Source: Nyssa sinensis (taxonomy: Eukaryota; Streptophyta; Magnoliopsida; Cornales; Nyssaceae). Taken from it: a stretch of DNA of 64,000 bases. Position 1 is the first letter of the stretch. The number at the start of each line of letters is the position of its first letter. The stretch lies in contig CM018036.1 in assembly GCA_008638375.1 (NCBI GenBank), positions 15,146,651-15,210,650 of the forward strand, read 5' to 3'. The notes beneath the pieces were generated by a model that saw nothing but the letters and a program-made list of their open reading frames with translations, searched no databases and was not told where the DNA came from. The translations under genes were made by a program, and so were the position numbers. This document shows, piece after piece, positions 1 to 12,846 of the stretch.

Positions 1-60
1 TCCTCCCCTCTCACAAGAATTCCTTTTTCATTCATTGATTCTTTCTCGTGATCTGTAGTA

Positions 61-86
61 ATATATATATATATATATATATATAT
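61..86. repeat. (AT)n microsatellite
   Basis: Simple AT dinucleotide run in the left flank. Confidence 0.9.
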
Positions 87-183
87 GATCGGTTGTTATA
101 TTACTAATGGAATCATCCAATTTGGGCAACATATTAGTAATTTCATTTACATTACAAATTGAATTTCATGTTCTGTAGCAATC

Positions 184-321
184 TCAAACCTTGAAGTGAT
201 CATTTCTCCTCCTCTCGACATGATCTTGTACAGAATAGTTGATGTTGGGGCATGAAATTCCTGGATGTTCTCTGATCAATGAAGTCACTGGCGGTAGTAA
301 AGAATGATAATAAACACCCAT
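184..321 (-). CDS. possible first coding exon, unrecognised
   Basis: A short minus-strand frame starts at an ATG at 321 (MGVYYHSLLPP...) and runs 45 codons. It ends next to AAG|GTTTGA, which could serve as a splice donor. Upstream on the minus strand (plus positions about 470-620) the sequence is CT-rich, as plant 5' leaders often are, so this could be the first exon of a gene leaving the window to the left. I recognise no domain and the frame is short enough to be chance. Only the ATG, the donor-like site and the CT-rich leader support it. Confidence 0.2.
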   Translation of the reverse strand: MGVYYHSLLPPVTSLIREHPGISCPNINYSVQDHVERRRNDHFKV

Positions 322-1047
322 GTTAGAGAGAATAAAGAATAAAAGTTTTGAGAAGCAGTAGATCAATTGCTTGGAAACTTATTTAAGAGAGAGAATGGGA
401 AATTGTTTCCCTTGACATTTTCTCCATTGAGATTTTGCAGATAAAGAGGGATTTTTTGTGCGTGAGGGGGATGAGGTAGAAATTTGGAGAGAGGGAGAGT
501 GGAATCGGGTGAGAGAGAGGGGCCGAAAGGTTAGAGAGTTATTGTGGAGGGAGCTTTTCTGGTCTTGTGTGGATGCGATTGTTGAGAGATAGAGAGAGTG
601 AGCAGGGGTGGGTCACTAAAATTGGCTTAGATGAGAGGGAAAGAAACAAAGAAGAGAAGGAGATAAGTGAAAGAGTCAAATTTTTAATAAATTATTTTTT
701 ATTAATTAAGTAAAGTACTTTTTTATCCTTTCACCGTTTAGGGGTTTAACAGAATGCAAACCTCAGGAAGGTAAGTGTGTATTTTGAAAACAAGATGGTT
801 GTCACTGTAATTGTCTCAAACCTCTGGGGGTCCAAGTGAAAGTTTTCCTCTACAATTTCAAGAACCTTGCTTATTTTAAAAAAAAATGTTGAGATGGATG
901 TGAAGGACTAGGAAGATGAAAAGAGAAGTGGATTTAGTTGTAAAAATTTAATATCCCCTGGTTTGTAAAAAATTATGGGACCGTCAACTAAATGGTGTCA
1001 TTTTGTTTGAAGAAAACCAAGGGAGTCACTAATATGATTATGTAATT

Positions 1048-1622
1048 AGTGCAATTGAAGACATGGGTGTTGGTGAAAGTGATAAATGAGCATGGCTATA
1101 AGAGTAAGAGGGGATCGAGGTTTCTAAACCTGTTAGTCAGACTGGAAAAGAGATTGAGTTAAGGGTCAATGGTTTAACTGTTGGGTAAACTAGACTTAAT
1201 TTTGGTGTCATAAATACATTGATAAAAAAAAATGATAAAAAAATGTGAAACAATTGCAAAAATTCTTAAAATTCCTGACACTTCCCTAAACACAGGGCAT
1301 GCAAAATTTGTAATTGCAGCCCAAAAGCAGTGCAATTGAAGACATGGGTGTTGGTGAAAGTGATAAATGAGCATGGCTATAAGAGTAAGAGGGGATCGAG
1401 GTTTCTAAACCTGTTAGTCAGACTGGAAAAGAGATTGAGTTAAGGATCAATGGTTCAACTGTTGGGTAAACTAGACTTAATTTTGATGTCATAAATATAT
1501 TGATTAAAAATAAAGATGATAAAAAATTATAAAAAATGTGAAACAATTGCTAAAAAATCTTAAAGTTTCTAACTCTTCCCTAAATACAGGGCATGCAAAA
1601 TTTTTAATTGCAGCCCGAAAGC
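1048..1622. repeat. tandem duplication, unit about 281 bp
   Basis: The block beginning AGTGCAATTGAAGACATGGG at 1048 recurs at 1329. Both copies run through TAAACCTGTTAGTCAGACTGG and end at GGGCATGCAAAATTT...GCAGCCC. The second copy is slightly longer because of small insertions. Neither copy has a convincing frame. The rest of 370-2813 shows no gene I can support. Confidence 0.85.
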
Positions 1623-2813
1623 ACAAAGCTTATGATGTGCAATTTAGTGTCCCATGAATGCTTTATTTTGTATAATAATCAAGCACCTTGATGTGATTAT
1701 AGATGTAATTATTACAATGAGAATAGTTCGTATGAACATTTAAGGTTCATGGCAACATGTATGAAAAATGTACCTGGACTGGAGTCATAAATCACATCTA
1801 AATATATTTGACTTCATGGCAATAGCTAAGAATGTGCTTCTTCATAACCTAATAAAAAAATAAAAATAATAGGATGCAGACATAAATAAGTTCTTTTACC
1901 TGCAATGCAGATTTATTGTGTGTTTGTGTTGTGGCTGATGGTTTTGATTCCACTGATAGTTTGTGTATTGAGTGAAATGACTACCATGGTTCTAACTTAT
2001 ATATTTACGATTTCTTTCCTCTTTCTTTTCTCATATAGTACTCATCTCGTGTTTTGAGTTTTGTGGAGTTCCGTTACTGTATTAAGTACTTTGGGGCACA
2101 AAATGAAGCGTGCAGTTTGAATAAGATTTGGTCACAGGAGTATATTGTTTTGCCTTTGTCGTATTTCATTCAGTTGTATATGGGCAATTTCTTTATTCTA
2201 GATGTCTCAAATTGTGCACGATTAACTTCATGCTTGGAGAATATTTAGAGATTGTATTACAATTGCTTGTATATTCAGCCTTGGATTTAATTATGTTTAT
2301 TTTCCAATTTTTTTTTTCTTTCTAATAAACAATTGAAATGAGATGATTTAATATGAAGTTGGGTTAGTTCCAGTAGTGGTGGACCCTGATGATGTCACTG
2401 TAAGGACAGTTGACAAGTAATACTGTATATTCTCAGTTTTATATGGCTGATAGGTTGCATGGGCTTTAAATGCATGTGTACATTTAAAAAAAAAAATTTC
2501 TAGTCAGTTTTATTGAATTAGTTCAGCTATTCTTGATATTGCTATTCTCATACCTTATACCTTTTCCTGTCCTTCACATTCAAATTGAAGTTTTGTCTGT
2601 TTGAGTCTACATTTTCCGAGGACAGGTTTTCTACTGCAATAAGTGCCACTACTTGTTTCCGTGCATCAGAATCGATTGTTTTGTACAGTATACAGGAAAT
2701 ATTATATTTTTGCGTTACTTGTGAGAAATCAGTTATTTGAGTGTTATCTGATTGACAATTTTTTTTTTTTTGTAAAAATTTTAATCTTCCAACTTCCAAC
2801 TTTGGTTTTGCAG

Positions 2814-4628
2814 CTAATTCATGGCTTGGTCGATAGAATCATGGAAGTAAATGGAGCCCCATTTGTACAAGCTGGGGATAATGCAGGCTATTATATAGAA
2901 CGCTCAGATGTAAGTCCTGTTGACATACCAATTCTTTTATGCCTGCCTCATGTATCTTTAGCATGATGTACTCACTACAATATTCATATGTACTGAAGGA
3001 GCCTGAGTTTCTTCCGGGTAGACAAGCTCACATCATATATAAAGGAAAGCAAATAGGGACTTTTGGCATTGTACACCCAGAGGTATGTTGGTTATCACTC
3101 AAGTTAGAATTAAATGATTTAGATGAATTGTTGTGTGATACTTCTATCTTTTTTTTTTTTTGTTTTTTTTTTTGGTGTTACTCATAATGGATTTTGTCAT
3201 AGACTCATAGTTTCTAGGCACACTTCAAGGCTTGCCTCAAGGTGAGGCTGCCCTAAAATGGCTGAAGAAAGTGGATGACGAAGAGCAGCTTTTTATTTTT
3301 TAATTTCAAATATATATTAAACTTTGGTTTTGAAGAGCGAACATTTTTAATCTGAAGAAGCTGGGGATAGTGTTTGAATTGCATATATATATATATATAT
3401 GTATATATTAGGATAGTACCAGTGCACGAGGCTCTCGCCACTGAGGGCAGTGGCAGATCTAGACTAAAGACTTAGGGCGGAAAAATAAAAAAACATAGAA
3501 TTTAAGGGGGTCTTTCGTGAATATATATATATTTGGGGGGGGGGGGGGGAGGGGGTGCAACTCCTATTTTTTTTAAAAAAATTTCTACAGAAATTAGGGG
3601 TAAAAAAGCAAAATTTTGGAAGTTTTGGGACCACTAGTGTCAGTTTGGAAAAAGGAAGATATACACAACTTTATCCTTGCAAGCAAAGAGGTTTTTTCTG
3701 CGACTTGAACGTCACCTTAGGTTGTAAAGTAGCAACCTATGAAGCGCGAATACTTTTTTTTGGTTGACGTATCTGTGTTGAACATGGAAACGTGTTATAT
3801 ATGTTTTTGAATTTCGGACACGTTTTTTTTCTTTCATTTTTCGCCTCTTTATTATTTATTTATTTATTTATTTTTTTTTGGGGGGGGGGGGGGGAGAGTA
3901 ATACGCGCATATGTTTTTTTATGTTATTTTGATATCTTAATAATATTGTTGTGATTTATGTATTTTTATACCAATTTTAATTGAGATAATATTATGTTTT
4001 TATTATATGGTAATATAAAAAATATTTAAAAAAAAACATATTCAGCATGCAATCTGTGTCTTACTTTTTTGAGAAATGTCGTGTCTGTGTCACATTTTTA
4101 TATCCGTGCTTCACAAAAAGTAACCTTACCGTAATGCCAAGAACTACAATATATATGCATATATGTGTGTGTGTGTGTGTATACACGTGTGTGCGTGACA
4201 AAAGTTTGAATCTCATTATTGAATAGTTGAAACTACTATACTAGCTTGAATAATACTGCAGTGCAACTGCTGGCCTTTTGATAGATTTCTTTTGTTTTTG
4301 TTTTTGTTGTATCATTTCAGTATCAGTTGTGTGCCTGCTTATGTGTGCATTGCTAATCCTTAATGTTTTGTTAATTTCAATGATATTATCTACTGTAATT
4401 CTTGTTCTATGGTGAATTCCTTCCAGTACCCTCTTGACCATGATGGTACTATGAAATTTGAATTGAACTATTATTTGTAAAAGCTTGAAAACATTTATGA
4501 GGAGTCGTGGACAATCACTTTCAGTCAATAACTTTGTCTTTCTCCTGCCCTTCTTTCAGGTCTTGAACAACTTTGACATTCCTGATCCATGCTCCTATGC
4601 GCAACTTAACATTGAGAATTTCTTGTAG
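2814..4628 (+). CDS. phenylalanyl-tRNA synthetase beta chain (cytosolic type), C-terminal three exons; upstream exons not found
   Basis: PheRS charges tRNA-Phe as an alpha2-beta2 cytosolic enzyme; this is the extreme C-terminus of the beta chain. Three exons join in frame. Exon 2814-2909 encodes LIHGLVDRIMEVNG...GYYIERSD, exon 2999-3082 encodes EPEFLPGRQ...GKQIGTFGIVHPE, and exon 4560-4628 encodes VLNNFDIPDPCSYAQLNIENFL and a TAG stop. Donors GTAAGT and GTATGT and acceptors TTTTGCAG, CTGAAG and CTTTCAG are canonical, and the joined 82 codons have no break. FGIVHPEVLNNFDIPDPCS is the family's signature C-terminus. The preceding exons (beta chains are about 600 residues) are not recognisable in 1-2813, so this is either the tail of a gene with a very long intron or a truncated duplicate. 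The 1.48-kb last intron is rich in G-tracts and AT repeats. Confidence 0.85.
3350..3895. repeat. low-complexity intron DNA: AT run and two long G-tracts
   Basis: Inside the last PheRS intron lie an AT run near 3385-3400 and G-tracts at about 3534-3555 and 3878-3895, each preceded by T/A-rich DNA. No coding signal is seen. Confidence 0.8.
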
Positions 4629-5445
4629 GGTAGGCTTTGTTAAGTCAAAACATGTAAGTTTCTTTTCTCATTATATAAAATTACAAGTTTATTTACTGTG
4701 TGCGCGCGCGCATGCACATGCATAATAAATGAAATCATGTCAAGTAATGCTAACAGGAGTTTCCAGTGTTGTCCCAATATTTGAAATTGCAGGTGCATTG
4801 GGCATTTGGTGCTAGTGCTATGGGAGCTCTCTAAAGTGAGTTTTCAGCAGCCCAACTGTCAAAATTTTTGTAGGCTTTCATGACAACGAATGCTTACACA
4901 CCTTTATTGTTGCTAAACCTCAGTAGAGAGACAAAAGAGTTTTTTTTTCCATTTTTTTTTCCTGCTTGGATTTGAACTTCATTCAAAAAATTAATTATTC
5001 TTGCACTCAATTGGTGAATCTGTACCATCTTATTTTCTTCTTTGCCTTGTATTGCAGCACGATCATAGCTGATTAAAGAAATATTTTGCTTCCTTCTTTG
5101 CATTGACAGTCATTTGAATTCTATCCCATACGATCGTGTTTTGTTAGTCATGTTCTGGCAATTGATCACTTCTTTTTGTGAAGCAATTCAGCTCTGCAAT
5201 TTTGTGTTGCGAGCCATTGATTCGAATCCTATCCCATGCAATTGCGTTTTTAGTTCCAAGCTATGGTTTTCTGTTCTACCAGAAAACAAATTCTCCTCAG
5301 TCATATTATCCTGATAGTGTGGGAAGTTAAACATGTCAGTAATGTTTCAACTGTAATAAATAAAACTCGATTAAGGGTGCTAATTTTGAGCCTTTTATCG
5401 TATAATTACAGAACTGAAAGCCTGCTCTTGAATATCTACCAAGAT
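4629..5445. other. intergenic, no gene seen
   Basis: AT-rich spacer downstream of the PheRS stop. It holds a GTGTGCGCGCGCGCATGCACATG alternating tract near 4697 and a weak repeat of ATTC(G/T)AATCCTATCCCATnCnATTG around 5115 and 5220. No supported coding or RNA gene. Confidence 0.6.
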
Positions 5446-5449
5446 GTTG

Positions 5450-6830
5450 ATAAACGTAAACGCAACAAAAGAGTTAGGACATCAAAATCTTTTGGTCTAA
5501 ATTTTTCAACTTATTTGTTACAATATGAGCCTCAAAATTTTAAGGAAGCAATGTTCATTCCTAAAATTCTATATTAGAAAGAGATGATAAACAGTGAAAT
5601 TGAGTTCATTATGCAAAATCAAATGGGTTTAAGATCAATGAATGTGACAAGTGTAAATATGTCAAGGACAATAAAAATGGTTATGTCACTATTTGTCTCT
5701 ATGTTGATTTACTCATTATGAGCAGGAATAATGAAGTCATTAAAGCTGCCAAAAAATATTAAATAGTAAGCTTGATATAAAAGATTTAGGTATTGCCGAT
5801 GTCATACTTGGGATAAAAATCTCTAGAATATCAGATGGACTAGTATTATCTCAATTGAATTATATTGAGAGAATACTTAAGAAATTCAATCAATATGATA
5901 GTAGTCCAACAACTAGCGAGAACACGTTTGGATGTAAATCTATATTTATCTAACAATAATGGCAAAGGCATATCTCAATTAGAGTATGCACAAATAATTG
6001 GCAGTGTGATGTATGTAATGAATTTCACTCCTTCAGACATATCATATCTTATTAGCAAATTGAGTAGATATACAAGTAACCTAAGGCCATACAATTGGAA
6101 GGTAATAGTTAGGATTCTTAGATATTTAAAATACACCCTAAGTTATGGATTGCACTACTCAAGGAATTCAGTTGTGCTTGAAGGCTATTGTGACGCAAAT
6201 TGGATATTTGACACCAAGAAGTCAAAGTGTACAAGTGTTATCTTTTTACACTTAGTAGTGGAGTAGCATCTTGAAAATCTTTTAAACAAACATGCATTGT
6301 CAAATCCATAATGGAATATGAATTTATTGTACTAGATAAAGCTGACAAAGAAGCTGAATGGTTTCGTCACTTTTTAGAAGATATTTCAATGTGGTCAAAA
6401 CTTATGCCCGCAATTTATATACATTATGATAGTCAATCAACAATTGGAAGGACACATAATCATATGTATAATGGTAAGTCTTGACATATTCATCAAAAAC
6501 ATAATACTGTAAAACAATTGCTCTTTAATGGATTATGATCATTGAGTAAATAAGGCCATAAGACAATATTGTGGACGTGGTCAAAACTTAAGCCCACAAT
6601 TCATCTACATTGTGATAGTCAATCAACAATTGGAAAGACATATGTATAATGGTAAGTCTTGACATATTCGTCGAAAACATAATATCGTAAAACAATTTCT
6701 CTTTAATGGATTATGATCATTGAGTACATAAGGTCAAAAGACAATATTGCGATCTGTTAGCAAAAGGTTTGGGTAGAGAGCAAGTAAGTCAATCATCGTG
6801 GGTAATGGGTTTAAAGCCTATGCGTTAAGA
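5450..6830 (+). pseudogene. copia pol remnant: RT and RNase H
   Basis: The frame starts with a linker/RT entry (KRVRTSKSFGLNF..., PQNFKEAM, then INSEIEFIMQNQ). It jumps at about 5618 straight to GFKINECDKCKYVKD, which in intact copia elements lies roughly 150 or more residues downstream, so the catalytic heart of RT has been deleted. The next motif is YVDLLIMSRNN, where YVDDMLI is expected, so one of the paired aspartates is missing. RT/RNase H connection ([24 protein letters not shown]) and RNase H (YCDANW, YDSQSTIGRTHNHMYN, DLLAKGLGREQVSQSS) follow with several stops and frame changes. Not functional. Confidence 0.8.
6391..6748. repeat. tandem duplication of about 186 bp inside RNase H
   Basis: GTGGTCAAAACTTATGCCCG...AGACAATATT (6391-6570) is repeated from 6577 with about 10% differences and a small deletion. 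The duplication lies inside the copia RNase H region and further disrupts it. Confidence 0.85.
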
Positions 6831-7551
6831 GTCACCATAATGGTAACCCAACCTAGCTGATCATTGGAGATCCCAAAATCGAGGTTCAAAGGGACAACCA
6901 AATTGTAACTTAATGAGATCACTATGGAGATAAAATCTACTGCTTATTCCTATGATAGATATAGTAATGCCTATATGGTTTGGTAGGATAAACTAAACTT
7001 TTAATGATTCTTATACATTGATAACACAAGTAAGGTATAGTATAGCAAGATGCTTTGAATAAAAATCACCCATATGAGTGTGAACTAGGCCGGTTTTATA
7101 AGAATGATGAGACTAAACTCTCTAAGAGCACTTATGAAAATCAGGAGTTGTTTAGGGCCAAAATAAACACAATTATGAGAACTAACTGTGTCTAGAAAGA
7201 TTTTATGTGAATGATATTGTCTCAATTTACATAAATGGTTAAATAGTTCAAGATATCATGTTCGCTGATCAACCATTAACTCTGATAGTATTTCACAAGG
7301 GAAGGTTTAAGACCACAAACTACCTTTCAACATACAAGAGATTTCCAAATATACTCTTTCAATGTCTCCATATCATTTGCATTCCTTTGAGTCAATTTCA
7401 TTCATGTGGAGGATTGTTGAAAAAAATGGGTTTGAGTATGACTTTTTTTGGCCAACTTTTAGTTAAAATAAAAGTGGGCCCATACATTATTTGAGGTGGG
7501 TCCATAGGTAAATATGTTCTCCTCTATGAGTAGATTAAGAACATATATTAG

Positions 7552-9124
7552 TGTTGCCCAAATATTTACCTTAGAGGGGGGAGGGGTGAATAAGGTATTT
7601 GTGAATATTAGTTTCTTTTTAGATCTTAAAAAATGAAAGTTGTAAATACACAATAAATAAACAAGAGAGAGAGAGAGAGAAAATACATCAGTTTTACGAG
7701 GTTCGAAAAACTTCCTACGTCTTTGACTCAAGTATTCCCACTTGAATTTTTCCATTTTTGTGACCTTCTTGCAGGTGGAGACCAAACCTTTACAAAGCAA
7801 AGACCATAACCCTCTTATCCGAGAAAAATATACCATTTTGTTTTATCAAGTAGCACTTACCCACAACTCTCACCGCAATGATATGATACAAAGATGTTTA
7901 CCAAATAACACCCTTTTCTAGATTTGTTTTAGTGCAATAAGATGCTCACTTTCTATAGTAGATCAGGTGTAAGTTCTAAGTATTTAAGATGAGTATAACT
8001 TTTAGATCTAGATTTGAAAAATGTTAGATCTAAAGTCAATAACAAAGATGTGAAAGTGAAAGCTTGTAAGAGATGGCCTAGAAATCCCTAGAGAACCTCT
8101 ATTTATAGCCTTTTAAAGTATATGTCCGTTCCTTTTTGAAAAGAGCCATTTTTTTCCATTTTTTTCTGTTCAAAATTTGAATTTGCGATTACCAGATCAA
8201 CAAGATCAGTCGACTGAATTATCAACCAGACGACTACAATAAGGATTGGTCGCCTGATTTGTTCAAAGGGTTTGAGTTCATTTGGTTAAGAACAATCAAT
8301 CAACTAGTTTAAAGGATCAGTCGACTGGTTCTATTTGTACATTATTTTTGCCTTTGAGAAGTGGTCGACTAATATTACCTTTAGGTCTACTGGTTTGGAT
8401 AGTGTGCTAAGGCAATTCATTAATTGGGCATCCAATTGAATGGCTTTATGAATCAGTTGACTAGTTTTGTTTTTACACTAATTTTTCCTTTAAAGGTTAG
8501 TCGATTGAATCTTCTTGGAGGTCGATTGATTTGAATAGTGAGTCTATAGGCTGTTTTGTAAATATCACTCAGTTGATTGGTTCTTACGATTAGACAACTA
8601 GTTTGATTAGTGTAACAAATAAGCTTTAAGAATCAACAGACTGGTTTAGATAGTGAGTATCTTATAGCTTATTTTCCTTAGTGTACTTTTGTCAAAACTC
8701 TTTGATATTTCAAAACTTAAGTTATGGCAATATTTTGTTTTGAAAAATCACTTGAGGTTAGTTCTTAGATGATCATTTTAAATAGGAAGAGCTTATGACC
8801 AATGATTAATCTAATACTAATGTCATTCAAAACCCAAAATAATAAAAATGAAAGTCTTCACTTGAATCATTGAGCTTAAGTGTGTCCAATTTACTTGAAT
8901 AATTATGAGAGCATTCTATTTGTTTTGTTATTTGTTTTGGAGCATATTCTTGAGTGTAATCTTTTAGCTTGATGGACTTTTGTCATTTTTTTGGTCAACA
9001 ATCTTCTTTGACCTAGATGACCTATTTGCATTGTCACTTGGATAAAACATTAGTCCATTGAATAATGTTGTATGATCATCAAAATTACTGAGATGCCTTT
9101 GGTTGAAAACTTTTAGGGCTAACA
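7552..9124 (-). repeat. 3' LTR of the SIRE-like element
   Basis: 1573 bp with TGTTGCCC at the left end and GGGCTAACA at the right, so TG...CA on either strand. The minus strand just outside reads AAAAAGGGAAAG, the polypurine tract. The first ~720 bp of plus sequence match 26310-27073, the partner LTR. In the minus direction a TATA box, CTATAAATAGAG (about 8112-8101), is followed by the transcribed part. Upstream of it (8190-8650) lie many degenerate copies of AGTCGACTGGTT. An (AG)n run sits at 7667-7681. Confidence 0.85.
8190..8660 (-). promoter_or_regulatory. clustered AGTCGACTGGTT-type repeats upstream of the LTR TATA box
   Basis: At least eight degenerate copies of (A)GTCGACTGGTTT or its partial complement occur in under 500 bp, for example CAGTCGACTGGTTC near 8320, GGTCGACTAAT near 8363 and CAGTTGACTAGTTTT near 8457. 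The core GTCGAC is palindromic. They lie just upstream, in element sense, of CTATAAATAGAG. Enhancer function is inferred from position and repetition. Confidence 0.55.
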
Positions 9125-9126
9125 AA

Positions 9127-9138
9127 CTTTCCCTTTTT
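9127..9138 (-). promoter_or_regulatory. polypurine tract of the SIRE-like element
   Basis: The minus strand reads ATCATCAAAAAGGGAAAGTT followed by TGTTAGCCC, the LTR start. This is the plus-strand priming site of a copia element. Confidence 0.75.
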
Positions 9139-10098
9139 GATGATGACAAAACAATGTCCTTTGCAAATAGTGAATAAATAGTACAAGTGATAGAGAATAA
9201 AAATTATTGCATATAGGCTCCCCATATCAATTTGTAAATTTGAATTCATGGCATAAATAAATAGATCATTTTAAAATGGCATTCTTTTTTATTTCCCCTT
9301 ATCAACATGAAGTTTTGCAATTTAGGGTTAGTGACTTATATCATCTTTCATGCTTTGTTTGTCCATTTGAATGTTATCATCAATAACAAAGATTGCACAT
9401 AACACATAAGAATGATATAATAAAATATGTTTTTCTATTCATGTATGATCTTTTTTAATAGTAAGTATGAATTACAAGTATTTAAACAAAGAAAAGAATA
9501 ACAATTACAAGAAGAATTTTGAATCAAAACAAAAAAATAAAATCCTATGTTCTTTTTTATTTCTATGTTCTTTTCTTTCTTTTTCTTCCTATTTCTCCCA
9601 TTCTTCTTCTCTTTTGTCATCTTAAAAAAAATGACTTAAGGCTTTTTGGGAGAAGACTTGTGCTTGAGGATTTGTTGAAGAGTGTCTTTGACCTCGAGCA
9701 CCTTTTACTTGGTTTCTCCATACTTTCTCTCATTGTGCTCATAAAGAAAGTCTGCCTGAAGTTTGAGAATGTGAACATCATTCTCTATTGCCTTTATTCT
9801 TTCTGTGACATTGGATATATTTTTAGAGAGATTTGATTCAATGGTTCGAATTTGGGTTCGGAGGCTAGAATCCATTCCCCTAAGGAAAATAAGGATAGAG
9901 GAAGAGACTGTGATTGGGACCGGAGGAAGAAGAAGAGGAGAGGTGGTTTGTGGAGTAGGATGCATGGAAGAGAGAGCATCTTGCTCGGTGGTGGGAGCGG
10001 ATTTAGGGACCCATCCTTGGGCAATGGACTTCTATCCCATGGATTTCAAAGTACCCTTGGAATATATGGCCATGTGGGTGGGGGTGTAGAAGTCAGTT

Positions 10099-12846
10099 TG
10101 TAGAGATCTGAATTTTTTTTTTTTGGAATAAAAATCTTCATTTCATAAATTTGTGTGTGTGTGAGATGTGTATTATGTATGTGTAGATATATATGGTAGA
10201 ATATGTATATAATATATATTGTATTGTATATATGTATGTGTAGTGAATTGTATATGTATATATATATATTAAAAGGAAGTGGGAAATAGCAGGTTATGTG
10301 TGTGTACCGTTGTGTGAGCAGTGTGTGTGTGTCGGTTGGCATTGGTGTGGGTATGTGTGTGTAATATTATATACATATATATATGTATGTAAACCCCAAA
10401 TGCAAGCAATGCATTTAATGCAATCAGAGGGAGAAGAAAGAAAGCTGTAAGGAAGTCAGAAAGAGGTGTAGGTGTTGATTGTGTGTAGGTCTGATGTAGA
10501 GAGAGAGAGAGTAGAGAGAGAGAGTTATGATGTATGTATATACATGTGTGTTCGTTGGGTTAGAGAGAAGGGTAGAAGAAGCAAGAAAAGAAATAGAAGC
10601 TGAGAGTAGTAGGAGGAAGTTCAACAAGTGAACCAAGAAGAAGAAGAAGGGGAAAGAAGCTGCAAACCTGAAAAATCAGAAAAATAGGTGAGTTCCATAT
10701 AGTTTATGTTTTAGAATTTTTAAAGCATGATAATTAGTTTTAAATTATTAGATCTTGTTAAGCATTAAAATATGGGTTAAGTAGCAAAAAGAATCACTTA
10801 AAATGGTCAAGAAATGAAGGAGAAAACCTCAGTTGCAGGTTAGAGGAAGTTAATTGGATCCCATGATTTTATGTATTAAAACTGAAACAAACTATGGGGA
10901 TTTAACCCCTCAAGGTGTAGAAACATTTAGGAAGAAAAACTAGACTCAAACAGTGAAGAAATGGTCATGAAATTAAAAATAAATAGTTGGTTAGAAAACT
11001 AGCCGGAGAGGTTTGACTCCCTATTCGTGAAGATTGGGAGCTGTTTAATGGAAACTAGGGTTAGGGTTGAGATCCTTGAGAGAAGAGGAAGAGAACAACC
11101 TCGAAAACAGGGTTGAAAATGATCAAAACAGGGTCGCCGGCGCCGGAGTCCCACCGGAACCTTATCGGATGATCGGGGAAGAAGGAACTGTTTAGGGCCT
11201 TGGGTCTGGACACGATTCGGGTCGAGTTAGATCCGACCCACCCACACGTGTTGGATACCCTGAGGCGGCGTCGTTTTATGTTATAAATTAAAAGGGAATT
11301 GGGGGTGTTTGGCTACGGGCTTAAGAAATTAATTGGGAATTAATTTAGGGATAGGGATATCTTATCCCAGTTTTGAGAATTAGCTACTGTTTGGCTATTT
11401 TGATTTAAAATAGTTAAATAAGAAATTTTGATTTAACCCCACGAAATTGGAAAATTCAAAAAGTAACCCCAAAACTTATGATTATTATAATTAGACCCCC
11501 AGAATAAAAATATTAATTAAATATTAATTTAATTAATTAAATAAAAAATAAAGAAAAATTATGAAAATGCCATTGAGTTAAAAAGCAGTCAAACGAACTC
11601 CGATTGAAGTAAACAAATAGTAAATTTTTATTATTTTGAGCATTCTGGACTCGACCATGGAATCCGATTTGTAAAAGAGATCTCGAGAAGTAAGAACCCG
11701 TAAAAGTGTAAAATGATCGTTTTACCCTTTTTAGCACAAATGCCCAAATTGAATTCCACAAAAGCCTAAACCGACCTTCTTCGACATTCTGGACACAATG
11801 GTAGAGTCTATTTTAGTAAAATGGAAACTCATGAAATAAAAACATAAAATTTGATGAATAACATAATCTAAATAACAATAAACTGAGTAGTGTTTAATGA
11901 TCTTAGGGACATCGAAAGGAAAGGAGAAGGCGGTTTGAATTTCTACATTCTCACTGTTTGGTTCGATTACGTAGCGGACACGACTTCCAAGGGTTGAGAA
12001 GAACCCTTCTAGGTATGATATTTTTTTAAGTAAGAAACAGGGTTAAGTTTAGGAATATTTTATGAGTAAATTGAATGATTTATATGTTTGACTGTTGTTG
12101 GGGAATTATTTGGAATATGTTTGCTTGATAACCTAGAGTTGGTTGTTTACGTGGTTGTGTGTTTCTTACATTCTTTGAGAATTTAGTAAAGTGATGAATG
12201 TGAACTGTGACCATGTGTTTAAATTGACTGTAGGAGATATATATTCATGTGGGACAAGTTTTTGTAATTTAAATATTATTGTTGCTTTGAGTATCATACA
12301 TCATTTAAAGCATGCTTCGTTGAGGTTATATTATTGTGTGGTGAAATCAAAGCATATTGGCATATGGTGAATCCTTTGGAAGCATAATGTGTGTTGAGCA
12401 CGTGGTGCATCATACATATTTTCATTTCATCGTATTAATAAACTAGAAAGCATCTAGATTATAAATGTACACTTTGCACATGTCACGCCTTAATCTTGTT
12501 TCTTGCATTATTATTATGTCATACCAGTAGTTAAGCTGACCTATTCGTGGGATACCATATTACAGATGATGTTCCTGACACCTGTGACTTGAGGAAGTCT
12601 TGGATAGCAGAGGAGATGTGGATCATGGAGTATTTTGGCCCCTGGGGCATACCTTGATATTGTACAAGGGCATGAGCCCTAAACTATACATGTTATTTGT
12701 ATGTTATGAAACAACGGACAAGACTCTATAAATTAGTAACAGAACATGAATTGGGTTAGTATTGAAATGCGTGTAATTGTCTTTTGTTATTTCCTTTTTG
12801 TTTATTTCACTTACTCCCTGTGTTTGTGGAAATTCAGGGTGTGACA
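10099..12846 (-). mobile_element. solo-LTR-like insertion, 2748 bp, TSD CAGTT
   Basis: Begins TGTAGAGATC and ends GGGTGTGACA. CAGTT is present immediately before (10094-10098) and after (12847-12851). It carries TA/TG microsatellites (10150-10400), a GA-rich stretch (10495-10525) and a GC-rich tract of GGGTCGAG/GATCCGACCCAC type (11150-11260) shared with the other three members. No gag or pol is seen. It shares the CGTGACA/TGTCACG end style and internal landmarks with 13287-17024, 22099-25797 and 35202-37728. Orientation follows the terminal sequences and is arbitrary. Confidence 0.75.

Larger units (their letters stand above)
5450..7551 (+). mobile_element. degenerate Ty1/copia retrotransposon fragment (Tork-like), 3' half
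   Basis: Plus-strand remains of copia pol (5450-6830) are followed by a non-coding tail and then TGTGGAGGATTGTTG at about 7405-7420. That is a polypurine tract plus the TGTTG start of a 3' LTR, which is cut off at 7551 by the next element. The 5' half of the element is absent. The lineage call rests on the pol wording and on the TGTGGAGGA polypurine tract style, and is inference. Confidence 0.75.

Noticed and set aside
2341..2417. Open stretch reading VGLVPVVVDPDDVTVRTVDK that could be another exon
   Set aside because: Ends in a stop, lacks clear splice sites and does not match the PheRS beta sequence expected before the LIHGLVDRIME exon.
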